A DNA stretch of 64,000 bases from Spongilla lacustris (lineage: Eukaryota > Porifera > Demospongiae > Spongillida > Spongillidae): assembly GCA_949361645.1 (NCBI GenBank), contig OX442429.1:7018290-7082289 (forward strand), written 5' to 3'. The position numbers were made by a program, and so were the translations under genes. Each line of letters begins with the position of its first letter. Within the stretch, counting starts at the first letter, position 1. The notes under the pieces were generated by a model. It was not told the DNA's origin. It was given only the letters and a program-made list of their open reading frames with translations, and searched no databases. This document shows, piece after piece, positions 23,647 through 45,078 of this stretch.

Positions 23647-24905
23647 GCCAAAGATGCTTTTGAAAAATTGCATGCCACTAACAACAGCAAGAAGATACAG
23701 TTGCTAGGCACTTTCATTAATTTTTAACGGATGAATCATAAGAGGGCAATCTCCATGCTGTACATAATGTGGCATTAAATTTAAGATGCCTCAATATAAA
23801 GGTCACCTCTCTATAACATCCAATAACCTCAACTAGTCAGGTTCCAAGGGTGAACTACTGATATGTGGAACATGTGTTAGGCTCTACAGTGTGGTGTTGG
23901 GCCATACAGTGTGGCGTTAGGCTATAAAGTATGGTGTTTCTTGTCTGTGAAGCAGACTTGGGATCTATTTATGTTTCTTTTCATGTTTGGTGTTCAGGTG
24001 CTTCCCGGGTGTAATTTGACATCGGATTCGGTCACTGGGTAGAAGTTGGTGTCAGGAGTGGGGAGGTGGAGGTGTGGAGATACATTTATGTATGTGACAA
24101 CAGAAACATATGATAGCCAATGCCTGTGGTTGAACTGATCTATGAACACTACATGGGATAGTACAGGATCCATGGCTTCATCTTGATCCTTCGTCCTCAC
24201 ATCATCACCATACCACATCATCACCTCATCACCAATTACATTCTACACTGCTCAAGGCCTTCAGTTTGGTTTTATTTTACCTAGTGCAAACAACAGTTTG
24301 CAATGAGAGGGCACAGGGCACTAGTACACAAAGCTGGAAGGAGCCGTGGTCATAATGTGAAGGAAAGCAGGTGATAGGTGAGCATAGCAGTAGGTGTGTG
24401 GTAACATATACATGCACAGTTGGTGACAGGTGGGGGCATGCACCTGGGGGTGAGCATACTATGGTCTGATGCTGTACAGAGAGGTTCTTTCCTCCATATA
24501 TTACATGCCACTGAAATAAAGATTGCCAATGTTTATTTGTGGTGCAAAGATATGAATCCGAATTACATATATGCCCAATCTAATTACATTCCTGTAGTGC
24601 TTATAGGATTGATGTAACCTGCGGGATTAATGGATGTGAATTACTTGGGGGGGGTTAGTGGTAAATTACTTGGGAATGTCATCTTCCATCAAGTCCCAAA
24701 AACCAAATGTATGTTATCACGACTATGACTCTATAAAGTTGAATTAAGGAAGTGCCTTATTTCTTGCTACCAAGTGACGAGCCATAACTGGAAACTTCAC
24801 CCGTGGCCGGGGTGGTGGGCTTACATAGTATAATTACGCAAAGATGATACTTCGCATTTTACATGCAATCTCCATGCATAACGCAGACGTGGCGGCCCTA
24901 ATCAA

Positions 24906-27507
24906 TCACCTCATGTCATCAACAGTGTTGAGGTGGTAGTATGCTCCCTTCTTGGCCATCAGCTCAGCATGAGTCCCCTGCTCCAGCACCTGGCCCTTGT
25001 GAATGACAGCTATGCAGTCAGAGTTGTATATGGTGGACAGCCTGTGGGCTATCACGATGCTGGTCCTTCCCTCTTGTGCCTTGTCCAGAGCCTCTTGAAC
25101 CACCTTCTCACTCTCAGTGTCCAGGGCAGAGGTGGCCTCATCCAGGAGGAGGATCTTGGGGTTCCTCACAAGGGCACGGGCTATGGCTATCCTCTGCTTC
25201 TGCCCCCCACTCAGCTGGGTACCTCTGGCCCCAACATTGGTATTGTAACCCTAACAATAATATGGAATACTCATGTGTCACATGTCCCCACAACAAGGTG
25301 CACTCCCTCACCTGTGGAAGGGCCTCAATGATGCTGTGGATGTTGGCAGACTTGGCTGCAGCCACCACTTCTTCCTCGGACACCTCCCTGAAGTTGGCCC
25401 CATAGCGGATGTTGTCAGCCACTGTGGCATCAAACAGGGTGGGCTCCTGGGACACTATCCCAATCTGCTGACGAAGCCACTTGACATTGAGTTCGCGAAT
25501 ATCTTCACCTTCCATTCGGACACTTCCATTGGTGGGGTCATAGAACCTCTCAATGAGGGACACCACAGTACTCTTGCCACACCCACTTAGTCCCACTAAG
25601 GCCAAGGTCTTGCCTGGCTTGACATCAAGGCTTAGCCCACCAAGAATAGGGACATCTGGCCGAGTGATGTAGTTGAAGAAGACAGAGTCCAGAGATACAT
25701 GCCCAGTGGCATGGTCCTGAGCAGAAAACAGATAATAGTTAATTAATCAAACAATACAAGATGCCTAAATAGTGTAGTAACATAGTCTGCACTATACTAT
25801 GTCCTGTAATTAACTAACCGGTTTATGACCATCTGTGTGTGAGGCATCTACAGCAGACTTTCTGTTAATCAAAGCTAATATCCTGCCTGCAGAGAATTGT
25901 GCCTTGGAGGCATCAGGTGCTAAGGAGGTGGTGCTTCCAAGGGAGAGAGCTGTGAACACCACAGCTCCAAACACCCTTGGTAGAGGGAGGCTTGGTAAAT
26001 GGGCACAAGTTTTTCAACCTTTTCTAAACTCACTGGAAGATGTTGTTGTATGACACATTCTGGTATGCCACCAGATATGCACTAAACCTAAACCCTATAG
26101 CGTACAGATAGAATATTGTCCCCTGTGCAACACCAATGACAACTGACTGAACAAGAACACTCTTCAGGTTTGCCCTGCAGAGGGAAAACACAAGTCAGGA
26201 CAAGCACTTCAGAAGATTGCCCCTCCCCCTCACCTGAAGGGCTCTGCCAGCTGACTTTGATACATCTGACAGAACCTGTCCCCCACTCCCAGGCCAACCA
26301 CAGTACGAAGGTTCTCAAAGGACTCCACAGCAGTCCTCCCACTGTCTTCTAGGAGCTTCTTGTTCTGCACAGTGCGGCCCCTGAGGAGTCTGATTGGAAG
26401 GAAGGCGGCCATAGCTATCATGGGGAAGGCTATCATGAGGACCAGGGAAAGCTGCCATGAGGCCACAAAGGCTATGACCAGGGCTGCTGTAAATCCAGCT
26501 ACTATTTGGAATATGGTTCCCAGGTGTATGCCTGTGGCCTAGACATTGAAAAGAAATGAGTGAGCTATAATAGGAGAGAGGTCTTTGCAGAACAGAGGTA
26601 ACGCACTCCCTTCACTTCAGATGCATCAATTGCAAGCCTAGTTGTGAGTGCACCAGTAGAATGAGCCCTGTCATCAAACCAGCTGATCTCCTTTAGAAAG
26701 CAATAAGGGATGTGTGTGTTGTGGTTGGACAGCAGGCCTCATGTATGTGCACACTTATGGAGGTACCTGTCTTAGCATGCTCTGGAATGACTTCAGCCTC
26801 AGACGTTTGGTGAGTCGCTCTCCAGCAACAGAGAGGCTAAAATTCTGAAGGGAGTGGAAGTTAATAACTGGGTGTGTTTAAAGGAGGTTCAGTTTAACCA
26901 CACAGACACAAACACACCACCACCACCACCACCACACACCATACAAAGATTCACTTACTGCAACAATGTTTGCTACAAATGCCAAGACAGCTAATCCCAC
27001 AAACCCAAGGGAATAATATGAAGTCTCTCTGACTATCCTGTCTTTGTCAGTGTAGCCATAGACCTGAGGTAAGAGATAAGTAACCAACTCCACCATTTTT
27101 GTTTTTGTGCTCAAGGACTGCATAACATCACAGCCAAATGATAAGTTAAATCCTGCTGACCTAGCTGTGGCACACAACACATACACAGTGTGGTCACTCA
27201 AAACCCTATGTGCACGTATATAACAGGTTGACCTTTGGAGATAAGAATGGTTGCTTGATGAAGCCAACACCATCACAAAGGTAGAAGTACTTTGAATTAC
27301 ATGTACAATGTGGAATAACAGTCATCCCAGAATGCAGAAAACATATCTCTGGTAACCTCCTTGATCGATTTCCATTACTGCAAACTTATTAGTTTCGGCA
27401 ATGTTTCACTTTAATTAGAGCTCACTGAACTTACATGTAAATAGCCCACACACCTATACATGCATAACGCATGTACTTGGAAACACACACACACACACAC
27501 ATACACA

Positions 27508-27542
<35 letters not shown>

Positions 27543-30500
27543 CTTGAGGATGTGGCTGGAGAGGATTGCAATGATGGGGAAGAATGTTCCAATGATACCC
27601 AACAATATGATGCCTACAACAACAAATGGCCAGTCAGGAATGTTGAGGGAGAGGAGCTGTCTAAAGGTGATGGGAGGGACAACTTCAGTCTCCAACTCTT
27701 CCTTGGTAATTGGCTGTTTGCTATTATCTTCTGCACTGTCAAAATTCACAAACACTTCTTGCTGCATAAGGAAGAGATGGAGGTAAGGTTACCTCTGAGG
27801 CCCCCTTTGCTGAGGTTAGGATATCATGTGGAGCCAAAGATTAATAATCCTTTGAGGGGAGGGGGGGTGGCCAAGGGTTTGCATAGCTTGGCAGGGCTGG
27901 TGGAAATGGTTGAGTCATAGAATTATAGCCCAACCACTTTAAATGAATCATTTGAACTTAAAAAAGAAGCCTTAAAATCCACCCAGTTTGACATTAGAAG
28001 TGCAAAAATCATAAATGCAGCAAGTGTAAAAAGTGGGTCATATCAGCACTTAATTAAATTAGTAAATATCATAATGGCATGTTTCAAATGACATAATTAT
28101 CCTTTGCTATCCCTGGAGTATGCATAAATGAGGTTGTTATACCCACAGAAATTGGGACCACAGGCAAGGTGCTTGAATGAAGGTATGTACATGTATGTAG
28201 CACTTCCAAATAGCTTTGGTATATTTGGTTACAGATTAGATGTGCATATGCATGTACTATGCATGCAGCACGGGTACAACGTTCAGTGTACTCATACTCA
28301 TGAGATCATGCACTGAAGTAGCATCTTTAGACCGTAGTGAAAATCTTAACTTGTTTTTGCATACATATATGCATCCCATATAAAATTTACAGATTGTTTT
28401 TTTTTTTTTAACCAAATGTTTCTGGGGCTTCCCCCCAGACCCTGATGAGAGAGCTTACACTGCCATCCCCATTAAAATTTAATTTATTATTCATTTAGTT
28501 CAAGCCTGCTAAGGGGGCCAATGGTTAGGTTACCTTAGGTTACCTTAGGTTATGAAACCTTTGGCGCCTAAGATTAGGGCACTTTACTTGAGTGGGAACC
28601 CAGCATCTCCCCCCCCTCCCCCCCACCACACACACAAATAGCACTATGTGCTTAGCAGCTGTACAAGATGTGTGCAAGTGATATGCCATCAGCCATCCAT
28701 TATCATACCCTCTTACCACATCTTCCTTATGATTGCTGTTGGATGGCATACGAGCATTGACCATCACATTGCCAAAATTAGGGGGAGAGTGGGCCACGAT
28801 TGGAAGATCTCCGGTGGTCTCTGCCAAAGGCTGGAGCTCACCACATTGGTGGTAGTGTGATATCGGATGTCCAATAAAGGTTGGTACAAGATCTGACATA
28901 GCAGGTTGGGAGGACAGTTGGGAGACATAGCAGGAGGCAGAACGGGTAGCTTGTAGTTTACTGTATCGTAAAGAGACATCTTGTTGTTTCTTGATAGAGA
29001 CAGATCGAACCACAGCTCTCAACAGATCAGCCACTGGCTTAGCTAGACAGGAAAGGAGTGACATACAAAGATGAGAGAGGCAGGCCATTCTCTTATGACA
29101 TGGGTCATGTAAAAAGACTTTAGCTGGCCTCGATGTACTGCATTAGGGCACATGTGAACACGGTAAATTGATGTATGGTTAGAGAGGAGCCTGACCAATG
29201 CTTGGCAACCAAGAGAGCAAATCCACAAGTGTGGAAAAAGCAACTTAGTTTGGGTATTTCACTGCTGTTGAATTACTAAGCTAGTGCACATTCATGCAGT
29301 AACATCCAACCCCACACACACCCATCCTAAGGATCTCCTGATGTGTCAATTCTCCTCCCCATCTCAACAAACCTTGTGCTGCTACTTTCACCTGTATTTC
29401 TGATTCCTTCTCTTTTTCAATTGTTTGTGCAGTGGCCAGTTCAAAGTACAGCCCCCTTAGAGCCATCAGTTCTGAGTGGGTCCCCATCTCAACAACACGT
29501 CCGGCACAGATGGAAGCAATCACATCTGCATTTTGAATGGTAGACAGTCGATGGGCTATGATGATGGTGGTCCTTCCCTCTCTAGCATTGTCCAGAGCCT
29601 CTTGAACCACCTTCTCACTCTCGTTGTCCAGAGCAGAGGTGGCCTCATCCAGGAGGAGGATCTTGGGGTTCCTCACAAGGGCACGGGCTATGGCTATCCT
29701 CTGCTTCTGCCCCCCACTCAGCTGGGCTCCTCGCTCTCCAACCATTGTTTCAAATCCTTCAGGAAGCTCAGATATGAAGTTGTAAGCATTGGCCTTCCTA
29801 GCAGCTTGTTCTATCTCCTCCATGGAAGCATCCAACTTCCCATAGCGGATGTTCTCAGCAATGGTGGTGTTGAACAGTACAGGCTCCTGGCTGACCACAC
29901 CAATGTTGTCTCTCAGCCACCTCAGGTTGAGGTCTTTAACATTTCTGCCATCAATGGTCACCTGTTTTGGGGGAGTGACAATGATATAAGGTCCCATCAG
30001 CCACACCCACCTACCTGCCCCCCACTGGGGTCATAAAAGCGCTGAATCAGCTGTACTGTGGTGCTCTTGCCACACCCACTGGGTCCCACTAGAGCCACTG
30101 TCTGTCCTGCTTTTATCTTCAAGTCCAAACCATGAAGGACCTACCAAAGTTAGGAACCACCACTGCACACTATCATGCCTGGTACATCCGACATTACCTG
30201 CACATCTGGTCTAGCAGGATAGCTGAAGACCACATCACTGAACTCAATGTTCCCCACCAAGGATTCTGGACATTCTCCTTTCTCAGAGGTAGGATCAATG
30301 GCTGATTTCTTAAAACAAAAACAGGGGAAATGGCTACACCATTTGTGATCAACATTTCAGCATACTTGGTCAATGACTTCAAAAACAGCAAAGCCTGCTC
30401 CTATTGCTGCACCAAATGTCCGCAGTTCAGATATTGCATTACGGATAGAATTCTTCCCAAGCATGATGGCAAAGAAAACCTGGAGGGGGAGGGGGGGGGG

Positions 30501-31991
30501 TGGAAGGGGCATTTGGGTGATATGAAAGAGGATTACATTTAGACTCACAGTCACCACGTCACCAGCAGCCAACTCACAGCTGGTAATAAGCACAGCACCA
30601 TACCTATAGAGAGATACAGGACAGGAATGGAGAGTTCCTAGTAAATAGTTATATAAATAAAACCTGCAGTATAGTGCACTCACCAGAAGCCCAGGGCATA
30701 TATGGAGTACAAGATGAGGGAAATGCCTCCTGTGATCAAGCTGACACAGAGCCCCTTCTTAAGTCCCACTGCTCTGGCCTGCTTCAACACTGTTTTATAT
30801 CTGTGTTGTGGGACATGCGCACACAAACATGACAGACACACATATGTAATATACATGCATCTGCTATACACCACATAACACACCTCTCAGTCTCTTTCTC
30901 CTCTCCACCAAAGGCCACCACAGTGCTGATAGATGACAGGACCTCTTCGGCTACAGCTCCAGCAGAGGCATAGGCCTTTTGCTCCCGAAAGGTAAATGAT
31001 GCTATTACCTAGCAGTGTGGGTTTGTGTGTGTATGCATAGACAAAAATACTCTACGGTGTATGTAATTTAAGATGCCGTTAATGCATATGTTGCCATGAA
31101 TATGAAATAAAAGTATCCGTAAAACCTACGTTTACTGATAGTTTATATCTCGATTTGCAAAATTCATCGTATGACGTCATAATGCCCGGCGATTGCACTC
31201 TTTTACGAAACGTGCGCAAAAACACTAAATTGTTAGACCGCACCACGTACCCACCCACTCGATCACTCAACTGACCTTGGCAAGCACAGCAGTCATTATG
31301 CCCATCAATGGCATCATGGCGGTCAGAACGAAAGATAGGGTCTGGCTCGTATGAAAAGCAATAGCGTTACACACAACGAAGGAGGTAGCATTTTGCAGGA
31401 ATATGGCCGCCTTGTCTCCGATACCAGACTGGATCTTCTCTGTATCGCTGCAATCGGTAGAGAAATGACACCACATGTACCGCACAATGACGTCACCTTT
31501 ACTTACTCCTGTAGGCGGATGTTTAACTGGCCCGTCTTTGTCACGTCAAACCAGCCGACCTCCTGTCGCAGCACGGAGTTGTATAAGGCTATTCTCATGC
31601 GGCGGGTCTGGCGGTAGGCGCTAGCGTTCAGCGTTAAGTTGGCTAGAAATGCACCAATCATGGCGGCTGTGGCCAGGCCAACGTAGTAATAGGAGAATAC
31701 GGAGACAATGCTTCCTAGCTCGACCTTTATGTCTGAAGAATTGAGATACTGGTTGAGAAGGCTGTAGTTCTCACGTTCGCAGAAGTACGACCTGTTCGTC
31801 ATGTTGGGATGCTTTCCGGCGTAGATCGGCTCGGCAATACTGTAGTACACAAACTGGTTGATCACTTTACCAAATATAAGGGTATGCAGGGGCAGCCCAG
31901 CTCCCGCAACCACAGCGCCCACGACCCCCACCAGCATCATGAGAACGTCGCTGCACTTGGCGAAACGGTACTGGGTGGTGTGCATATGCAT
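24906..31991 (-). CDS. ABCB1-like: ABC gene B: ABCB1/P-glycoprotein-like full transporter
   Basis: Nineteen exons on the minus strand match exons 3-21 of copies C and D and keep phase: 31970-31507, 31447-31276, 31008-30884, 30800-30684, 30603-30549, 30479-30366, 30308-30198, 30140-30015, 29961-29373, 29042-28717, 27761-27543, 27063-26959, 26844-26767, 26690-26607, 26538-26234, 26174-26034, 25975-25819, 25716-25312 and 25250-24906. The product is a two-times-six-helix exporter with two ATPase domains, predicted to pump hydrophobic compounds across the plasma membrane. NBD1 has [25 protein letters not shown] and [14 protein letters not shown]2 has GLSGCGKST and the same downstream motifs. Exons 4 and 8 differ strongly from C and D while the rest is nearly identical. 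The upstream region matching exons 1-2 is frame-damaged (see 32041-32234), so I take the in-frame ATG at 31991, just 5' of the exon-3 acceptor, as a possible start. The real start is uncertain. Confidence 0.88.
27485..27542. repeat. CA/GT microsatellite at exon donor, gene B
   Basis: On the coding (minus) strand the intron after exon 27761-27543 starts AAG|GTGTGTGT and remains GT-rich for about 58 bases with TA interruptions. Confidence 0.93.
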
Positions 31992-32040
31992 GCAGAGGTC
32001 AACTTCATGCGGTCTGTTTAAGAACGACAGCGGGACTTAC

Positions 32041-32234
32041 TAGCTTCCAGGGGGCAACCCATCTCTTTTTCTGCTGAGCATTCTGTTCTTTTTCTTCTCC
32101 GGCCCTTTTTTATAGCGGCGGGCTTCTCCACTGATTGCTGCCGGTCATTCACAGCCGGCTGCATGCGGTGCCGGTTTAGACTGATAATTTTCCAGACCGC
32201 GCACTAGCGGAGAATGTTCAGAAATAACGGACAT
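32041..32234 (-). pseudogene. Damaged first exons of ABC gene B
   Basis: From 32234 the minus strand starts MSVISEH, like gene C (MSVISEHALSL), and ends with a normal donor after GTTGCCCCCTGGAAGCTA at 32041. Compared with C it has about 10 extra bases in the middle, causing a TGA at about codon 30. The intron that separates exons 1 and 2 in C and D is missing, with about 8 bases lost at the junction relative to D. The total of 194 bp is not a multiple of three, whereas C has 210 and D 174. As written, the segment cannot supply an intact N-terminus to gene B. Confidence 0.75.
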
Positions 32235-32865
32235 CTGCCTTAATAAAATGCTGCATGATGCGAATTATACATTTATATACTCCATGTACTTCATTTCTGC
32301 CCGGAGTTTTCAATGCAAGTTGCACAATGGGGTATTAGGTACATGCACACGGATGTATAACAGGCAGCGCCGGATATGCTGCTACTTAACTGCATGTGTT
32401 ACTTCCTTCTTCGCCGGTCTCATGCACCATTTCATCAAGGCTGAATTAAATTAACGAATACCACGGTTCACAAGTGCGGTACATGCAGGGGAGAAAACAT
32501 AAACATCATTGGGCGGGGTCTGCCCCCCAATTTAGTGAACCTCTTTCGGGAGTGTTTCATGCACTATTCCGTTAAGAGGGGCATATATAGTTTCCCCCTT
32601 TCTTGTGCATGAGAGTTTAGTCCCGTATCCGTTCTATAATGAACCGTAATTTCATTAGGCATTCTGGTGAATGATGAGTTCGGTGCATGGGTAGGCGAAA
32701 TACACATCCGCGGCCTCAGTGTTACATCCGCTAAAAGCATGCACTTAACACTTGACCCTATTGTGCAACCGGATAGCTGTCGGAGTCGATCGAGTATATA
32801 TAAAAATGTGTGTAATTCGCATATTATATATTCTCCGTTGTCGAAGTCACAAGAGATCGAGCTAG
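32235..32865. promoter_or_regulatory. Divergent promoter region between ABC genes B and C
   Basis: The interval lies at the centre of the B/C inverted duplication. Towards B: TATA-like GTATATAAA at 32280-32272 and TTGTGCAAC at 32327-32319 (minus strand). Towards C: TATATATAAAA at 32795-32805 and TTGTGCAAC at 32761-32769. Both TATA boxes sit about 40-70 bp from the first ATG, and the word TGTRTAATTCGCAT follows each. The motifs recur upstream of D. TTGTGCAAC resembles a C/EBP-type palindrome; the factor is an inference. Confidence 0.65.
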
Positions 32866-41215
<8,350 letters not shown>

Positions 41216-41334
41216 TTGATTGCAGAATCATTAGGACCTCCACATCTGCATTATGCATCGAGATTGCATGACAGAGCACATATTGCATGGTTTTAAAAAT
41301 ATATGTACCCACTCTGCTCCTATTGCAATCCACA

Positions 41335-41512
<178 letters not shown>

Positions 41513-41682
41513 CGGTAGTCTCATACCCAGACTCTGATTCTCACTGCTGCGGATGGATTACATCACCGCTATGTGAGGGTCAGGCTGAACGTGATTGCAG
41601 AGCACCCGTGACATCACAATACGAGTGCAATTTGTTAATAAGTCATATGGTTAACTAATTGGTAGGGCAGCTAATAGTTTCT

Positions 41683-43068
41683 CAGTGGCGTAGGAAAAGG
41701 GGGAGGGGGGGGCAACTGTCCCCCCCACTATTAAAAGTGGGGGGGGGGGGGCCATGCCCCCCCCCCCCCCCCCCCCCCCCCCCACTTATTTGATTAGTTC
41801 CTAGAGTCCATCTTTTAAAAGCGTTTCCATATCATTATGGACATGTCATTGAATTGTACACCAACATGGCGGCTTTCCGAAAATGACATCATTTTTAATA
41901 AAAGGCTCTAGCCAGGGGCGGATACAGGAATTTTTTAAGGGGGGGGGGGGGGGGGGCACGGTTAATAAAAGTTATAAGAAAGTGGGCGTGAACCCCAAAA
42001 GGGGGTGGGTGCGGGAGGGGGATATGCCCCCTCCCGCGCGAAGCGCGGAAGCTTTTGATACTATCTAAGTATTAAAGCATTAAAACTAGGCTAGTTATAG
42101 TGCTTCATGTACAATTAAAAAATGCACTACAAGAAAAGTATTTGCACTGTGCGGTTAGATGAGCAAATAGTTTCGGGCCTGAAATTGTTACGAAAAATGC
42201 TTATTTATTATTAGCCATAATGCTTCATTTGAGTCATAAATAGCAAAATAGGGATATGGACTTTCCTTGTGATATAAGGCGCCGGCCGAGGTTGGTTTCA
42301 CGCAGCAAAAAATTGTAAGAAAATCATATGAAAATCAACGATTGTATGTGTGCATGTAATCAGTCTGTATCAGTATGTATAGGTGTCAGATCACTTGTAA
42401 AATCAAGTCTCGATTTGCGGTCTTCTTTTCATTTTTTTTGCTGTGTTCCTCTCCAAGAATAGGCGATAAATATGCATACTACAGTGAATATGCATCGGAC
42501 ACAATATATTGGGTACTATAGGCAGAGAAAGTATATAATCTTTGCTACAGGTAACAACTGTTCGATGTTAACGCAGGACCTGTAACATGTGGCAGATCGA
42601 CATCAATGTTATGATACCGTCTGCGTAACTGCTCTAGCATCAATCAACCAACTACAAACCACACCCGGTTAGGTATGAAATCGATATGCGCTACAAACGC
42701 TGTACATGACCGATCAGATCGCTCCGCTATCAGTGTGCGCTTGAAAACACAAGAAAACACTCAGATTATTGAAGAATTAACGAGTACGTGCCACGTCATG
42801 TGAATATAGTGGGATTACATGTATATTGAATTTGGGGGGGGGGGGGGGGGGGGGGCAGTCTCCCCGGTGCCTCCACCCCCCCCCCCCCCCCCTAGATCCG
42901 CCCCTGTCAGTACATTGTATCAGCGCTGTAGCTAACCGCGGCACTGATTCGTGCGGTTATAATCGCACGCGGTACAGTGTACGCAAAATACACACATGAA
43001 TATTTAATGAGTCGTCCGGAAGGGGGGGGGCACGTGCCCCCGGTGCCCCCCCCCTGGATCCGCCACTG
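41683..43068. mobile_element. Nested MITE-like elements with CAGTGGCG / CAGGGGCGG ends and long G/C runs
   Basis: An outer pair of ends, CAGTGGCGTAGG at 41683 and GGATCCGCCACTG ending 43068, encloses an inner pair, CAGGGGCGGATACAGG at 41913 and TAGATCCGCCCCTG ending 42906. Runs of G (up to about 20) sit inside each left end and runs of C inside each right end, so ends could pair. Such CAGNGGCGGAT termini recall hAT-type MITEs, which is an inference. Flanks share only a CTAGCC word, so no clean 8-bp duplication is proven. The interior (41990-42830) is AT-rich with no gene. Confidence 0.6.
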
Positions 43069-43380
43069 CTAGCCTTCAGCTTTTGCGGCAAAGTAAGTGA
43101 AACTCCTTATGGTTCTGGGCATTAATAATGCACAACTTGCAAAGCAGATCCCGATGGGGGAGCTTACATTGTACAGTACTCCAGCTGGGCGGAATTAATC
43201 AATCAAGTGACTAGAAAATACCACGCCAAAGGACTGACCCTCCCGAAATTTTTGTATGGGTACAGACCCACGCACTCTTTCAGCATTTTTTTACGCCCTT
43301 GCGAACCGTGATACGTTAATCTTATTCGGCATTTTATGACGTGATAAGCCAGAGTTCACCCATTAGCGTTTTATCTAACA

Positions 43381-43511
43381 TTGTGCAACCTGCAGATAAC
43401 TCGGCAGAAATATATGGGAGTACACCGAGCTGAGTATATATAAATTTGTGTAATTCAGCATTTTATTATTATCTTTTGAAGTTACCGGCCGCAGGCGGGA
43501 ATTTATTATAG
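43381..43511 (+). promoter_or_regulatory. Promoter of ABC gene D
   Basis: TTGTGCAACC at 43382-43391 and TATATATAAA at 43435-43444, followed by TTTGTGTAATTCAGCAT, precede the ATG at 43512. The order and words repeat those upstream of C and B. Confidence 0.65.
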
Positions 43512-45044
43512 ATGTCCAATGTTTTTGGTCTGCCAGTGTGCGGTCTGGAGAATGTAGAAAATTTTCTGCTTGAACCGGCACCGGCTGAAGAAGAGCCCGC
43601 CGCTACCCCAAAAGGCCGGGGAAGACGGTAAGACGAGACGCTTGCAACAGCGTGCATGCGGCGGTCATGCAATACTCAACAGAACAAAAAAAGAACAGAA
43701 CCCTCAGCATGAAAACAGATTGGTTGCTCCCTGGAGACTCGTAAGTCCCGCTGTCATCCTTAAAAAAGACCGCGTGCAGTTGATTTTGCTCTGCACAAAA
43801 ACGCGCATGCAGTACCGTTTCGCCAAGTGCAGCGACGTTCTCATGATGCTGGTGGGGGTCGTCGGCGCTGTGGTTGCGGGAGCTGGGCTGCCCCTCCACG
43901 CCCTCATATTTGGTCAAGTGATCAGCCGGTTTGTGTACTACAGTATTGCCGAGCCGATCTATGGAAAGCATCCATTTGTCGAATCCGCCAAAAAGAACAG
44001 GTCGTACTTCTGCGATGATAAGAGCGACTATAACTTCCTCAATCAGTATCTCAATTCTCCAGATATTAAAGTCGAACTAGGAAGCATCGTCTCCGTATTC
44101 TCCTATTACTACGTTGGCCTGGCCACAGCCGTCATGATTGGTGCATTTGTAGCCAACTTGACGCTGAACACTAGCGCCTACCGCCAGACCCGCCGCATGA
44201 GAATAGCCTTCTACAACTCCGTGCTGCGACAGGAGGTCGGCTGGTTTGACGTGACAAAAACGGGCCAGTTAAACACCCGCCTACAGGAGTAAGTAAAGGT
44301 GATGTCATTGTGTACATAGCGGTGTCCTCCTGTCCATCTATTGCAGCGATACAGAGAAGATCCAGTCTGGCATCGGAGACAAGGTGGCCGTATTCCTGCA
44401 AAATGCTACCACCTTCGTGGCGGGTTATGTTATAGCTTTTACTAAGAGCTGGAAGCTATCTCTTGTTCTGGCCACCATGGTCCCATTGCTGGTCATCATG
44501 GCTGCTATGATTGCCAAGGTCAGTTGACTGATCGAGTAGGAGGGCAAGCGTATTGGACTTAGCTGCACACACGTAGCGCTGTATGTACCGTAAGAGTGTA
44601 TGCTGGTGTATTATTGGTGGATTTCAATTTCATCCACGGCCTGCAGTGGAACCCCTGCCCCTCCCTCATACGATAGGCGTAGGAAGTTGCATACCTCCTG
44701 CGTATGGCTTCGGCCGAATACGAATAGTTTAACCAAGGACATTTAATTAAGTGTCCTTGGTTTGACGTCTGGAGACACTCACATACCCAATCGGTTCTGA
44801 TCAGTTTCTTGTTACCTACCTGCTCGAAACGTAAGGTAACCTTAATAACCTTTACTTTTTTTTAAGGTATGCGAATATACATGTAATGTCTCCCAGAGTC
44901 CAGACCCTCCGCAAAGTGCGAGGGTGTGGCTACGTCAAAGTAGCATACATCTTAACAATCATTGTAAAGACAAAGTGCTTCTTGATTCCAAATATTGGGG
45001 GGTGGGGGTACCCATATCATGTAGGACCCCTTGTATTATAAATC

Positions 45045-45078
<34 letters not shown>

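Noticed and set aside
29476..30036. Long open frames antisense to the ABC nucleotide-binding exons (also near 18346-19094, 24933-25590, 36388-36950, 40531-41188, 46421-47126, 50148-50805)
   Set aside because: They mirror the highly conserved coding exons, recur identically at every paralogue, and cross the splice sites of the true genes; they have no recognisable domain.
42900..43511. An additional gene upstream of ABC gene D
   Set aside because: Only short frames with no splice-supported continuation; the interval is element remnants plus the promoter of D.
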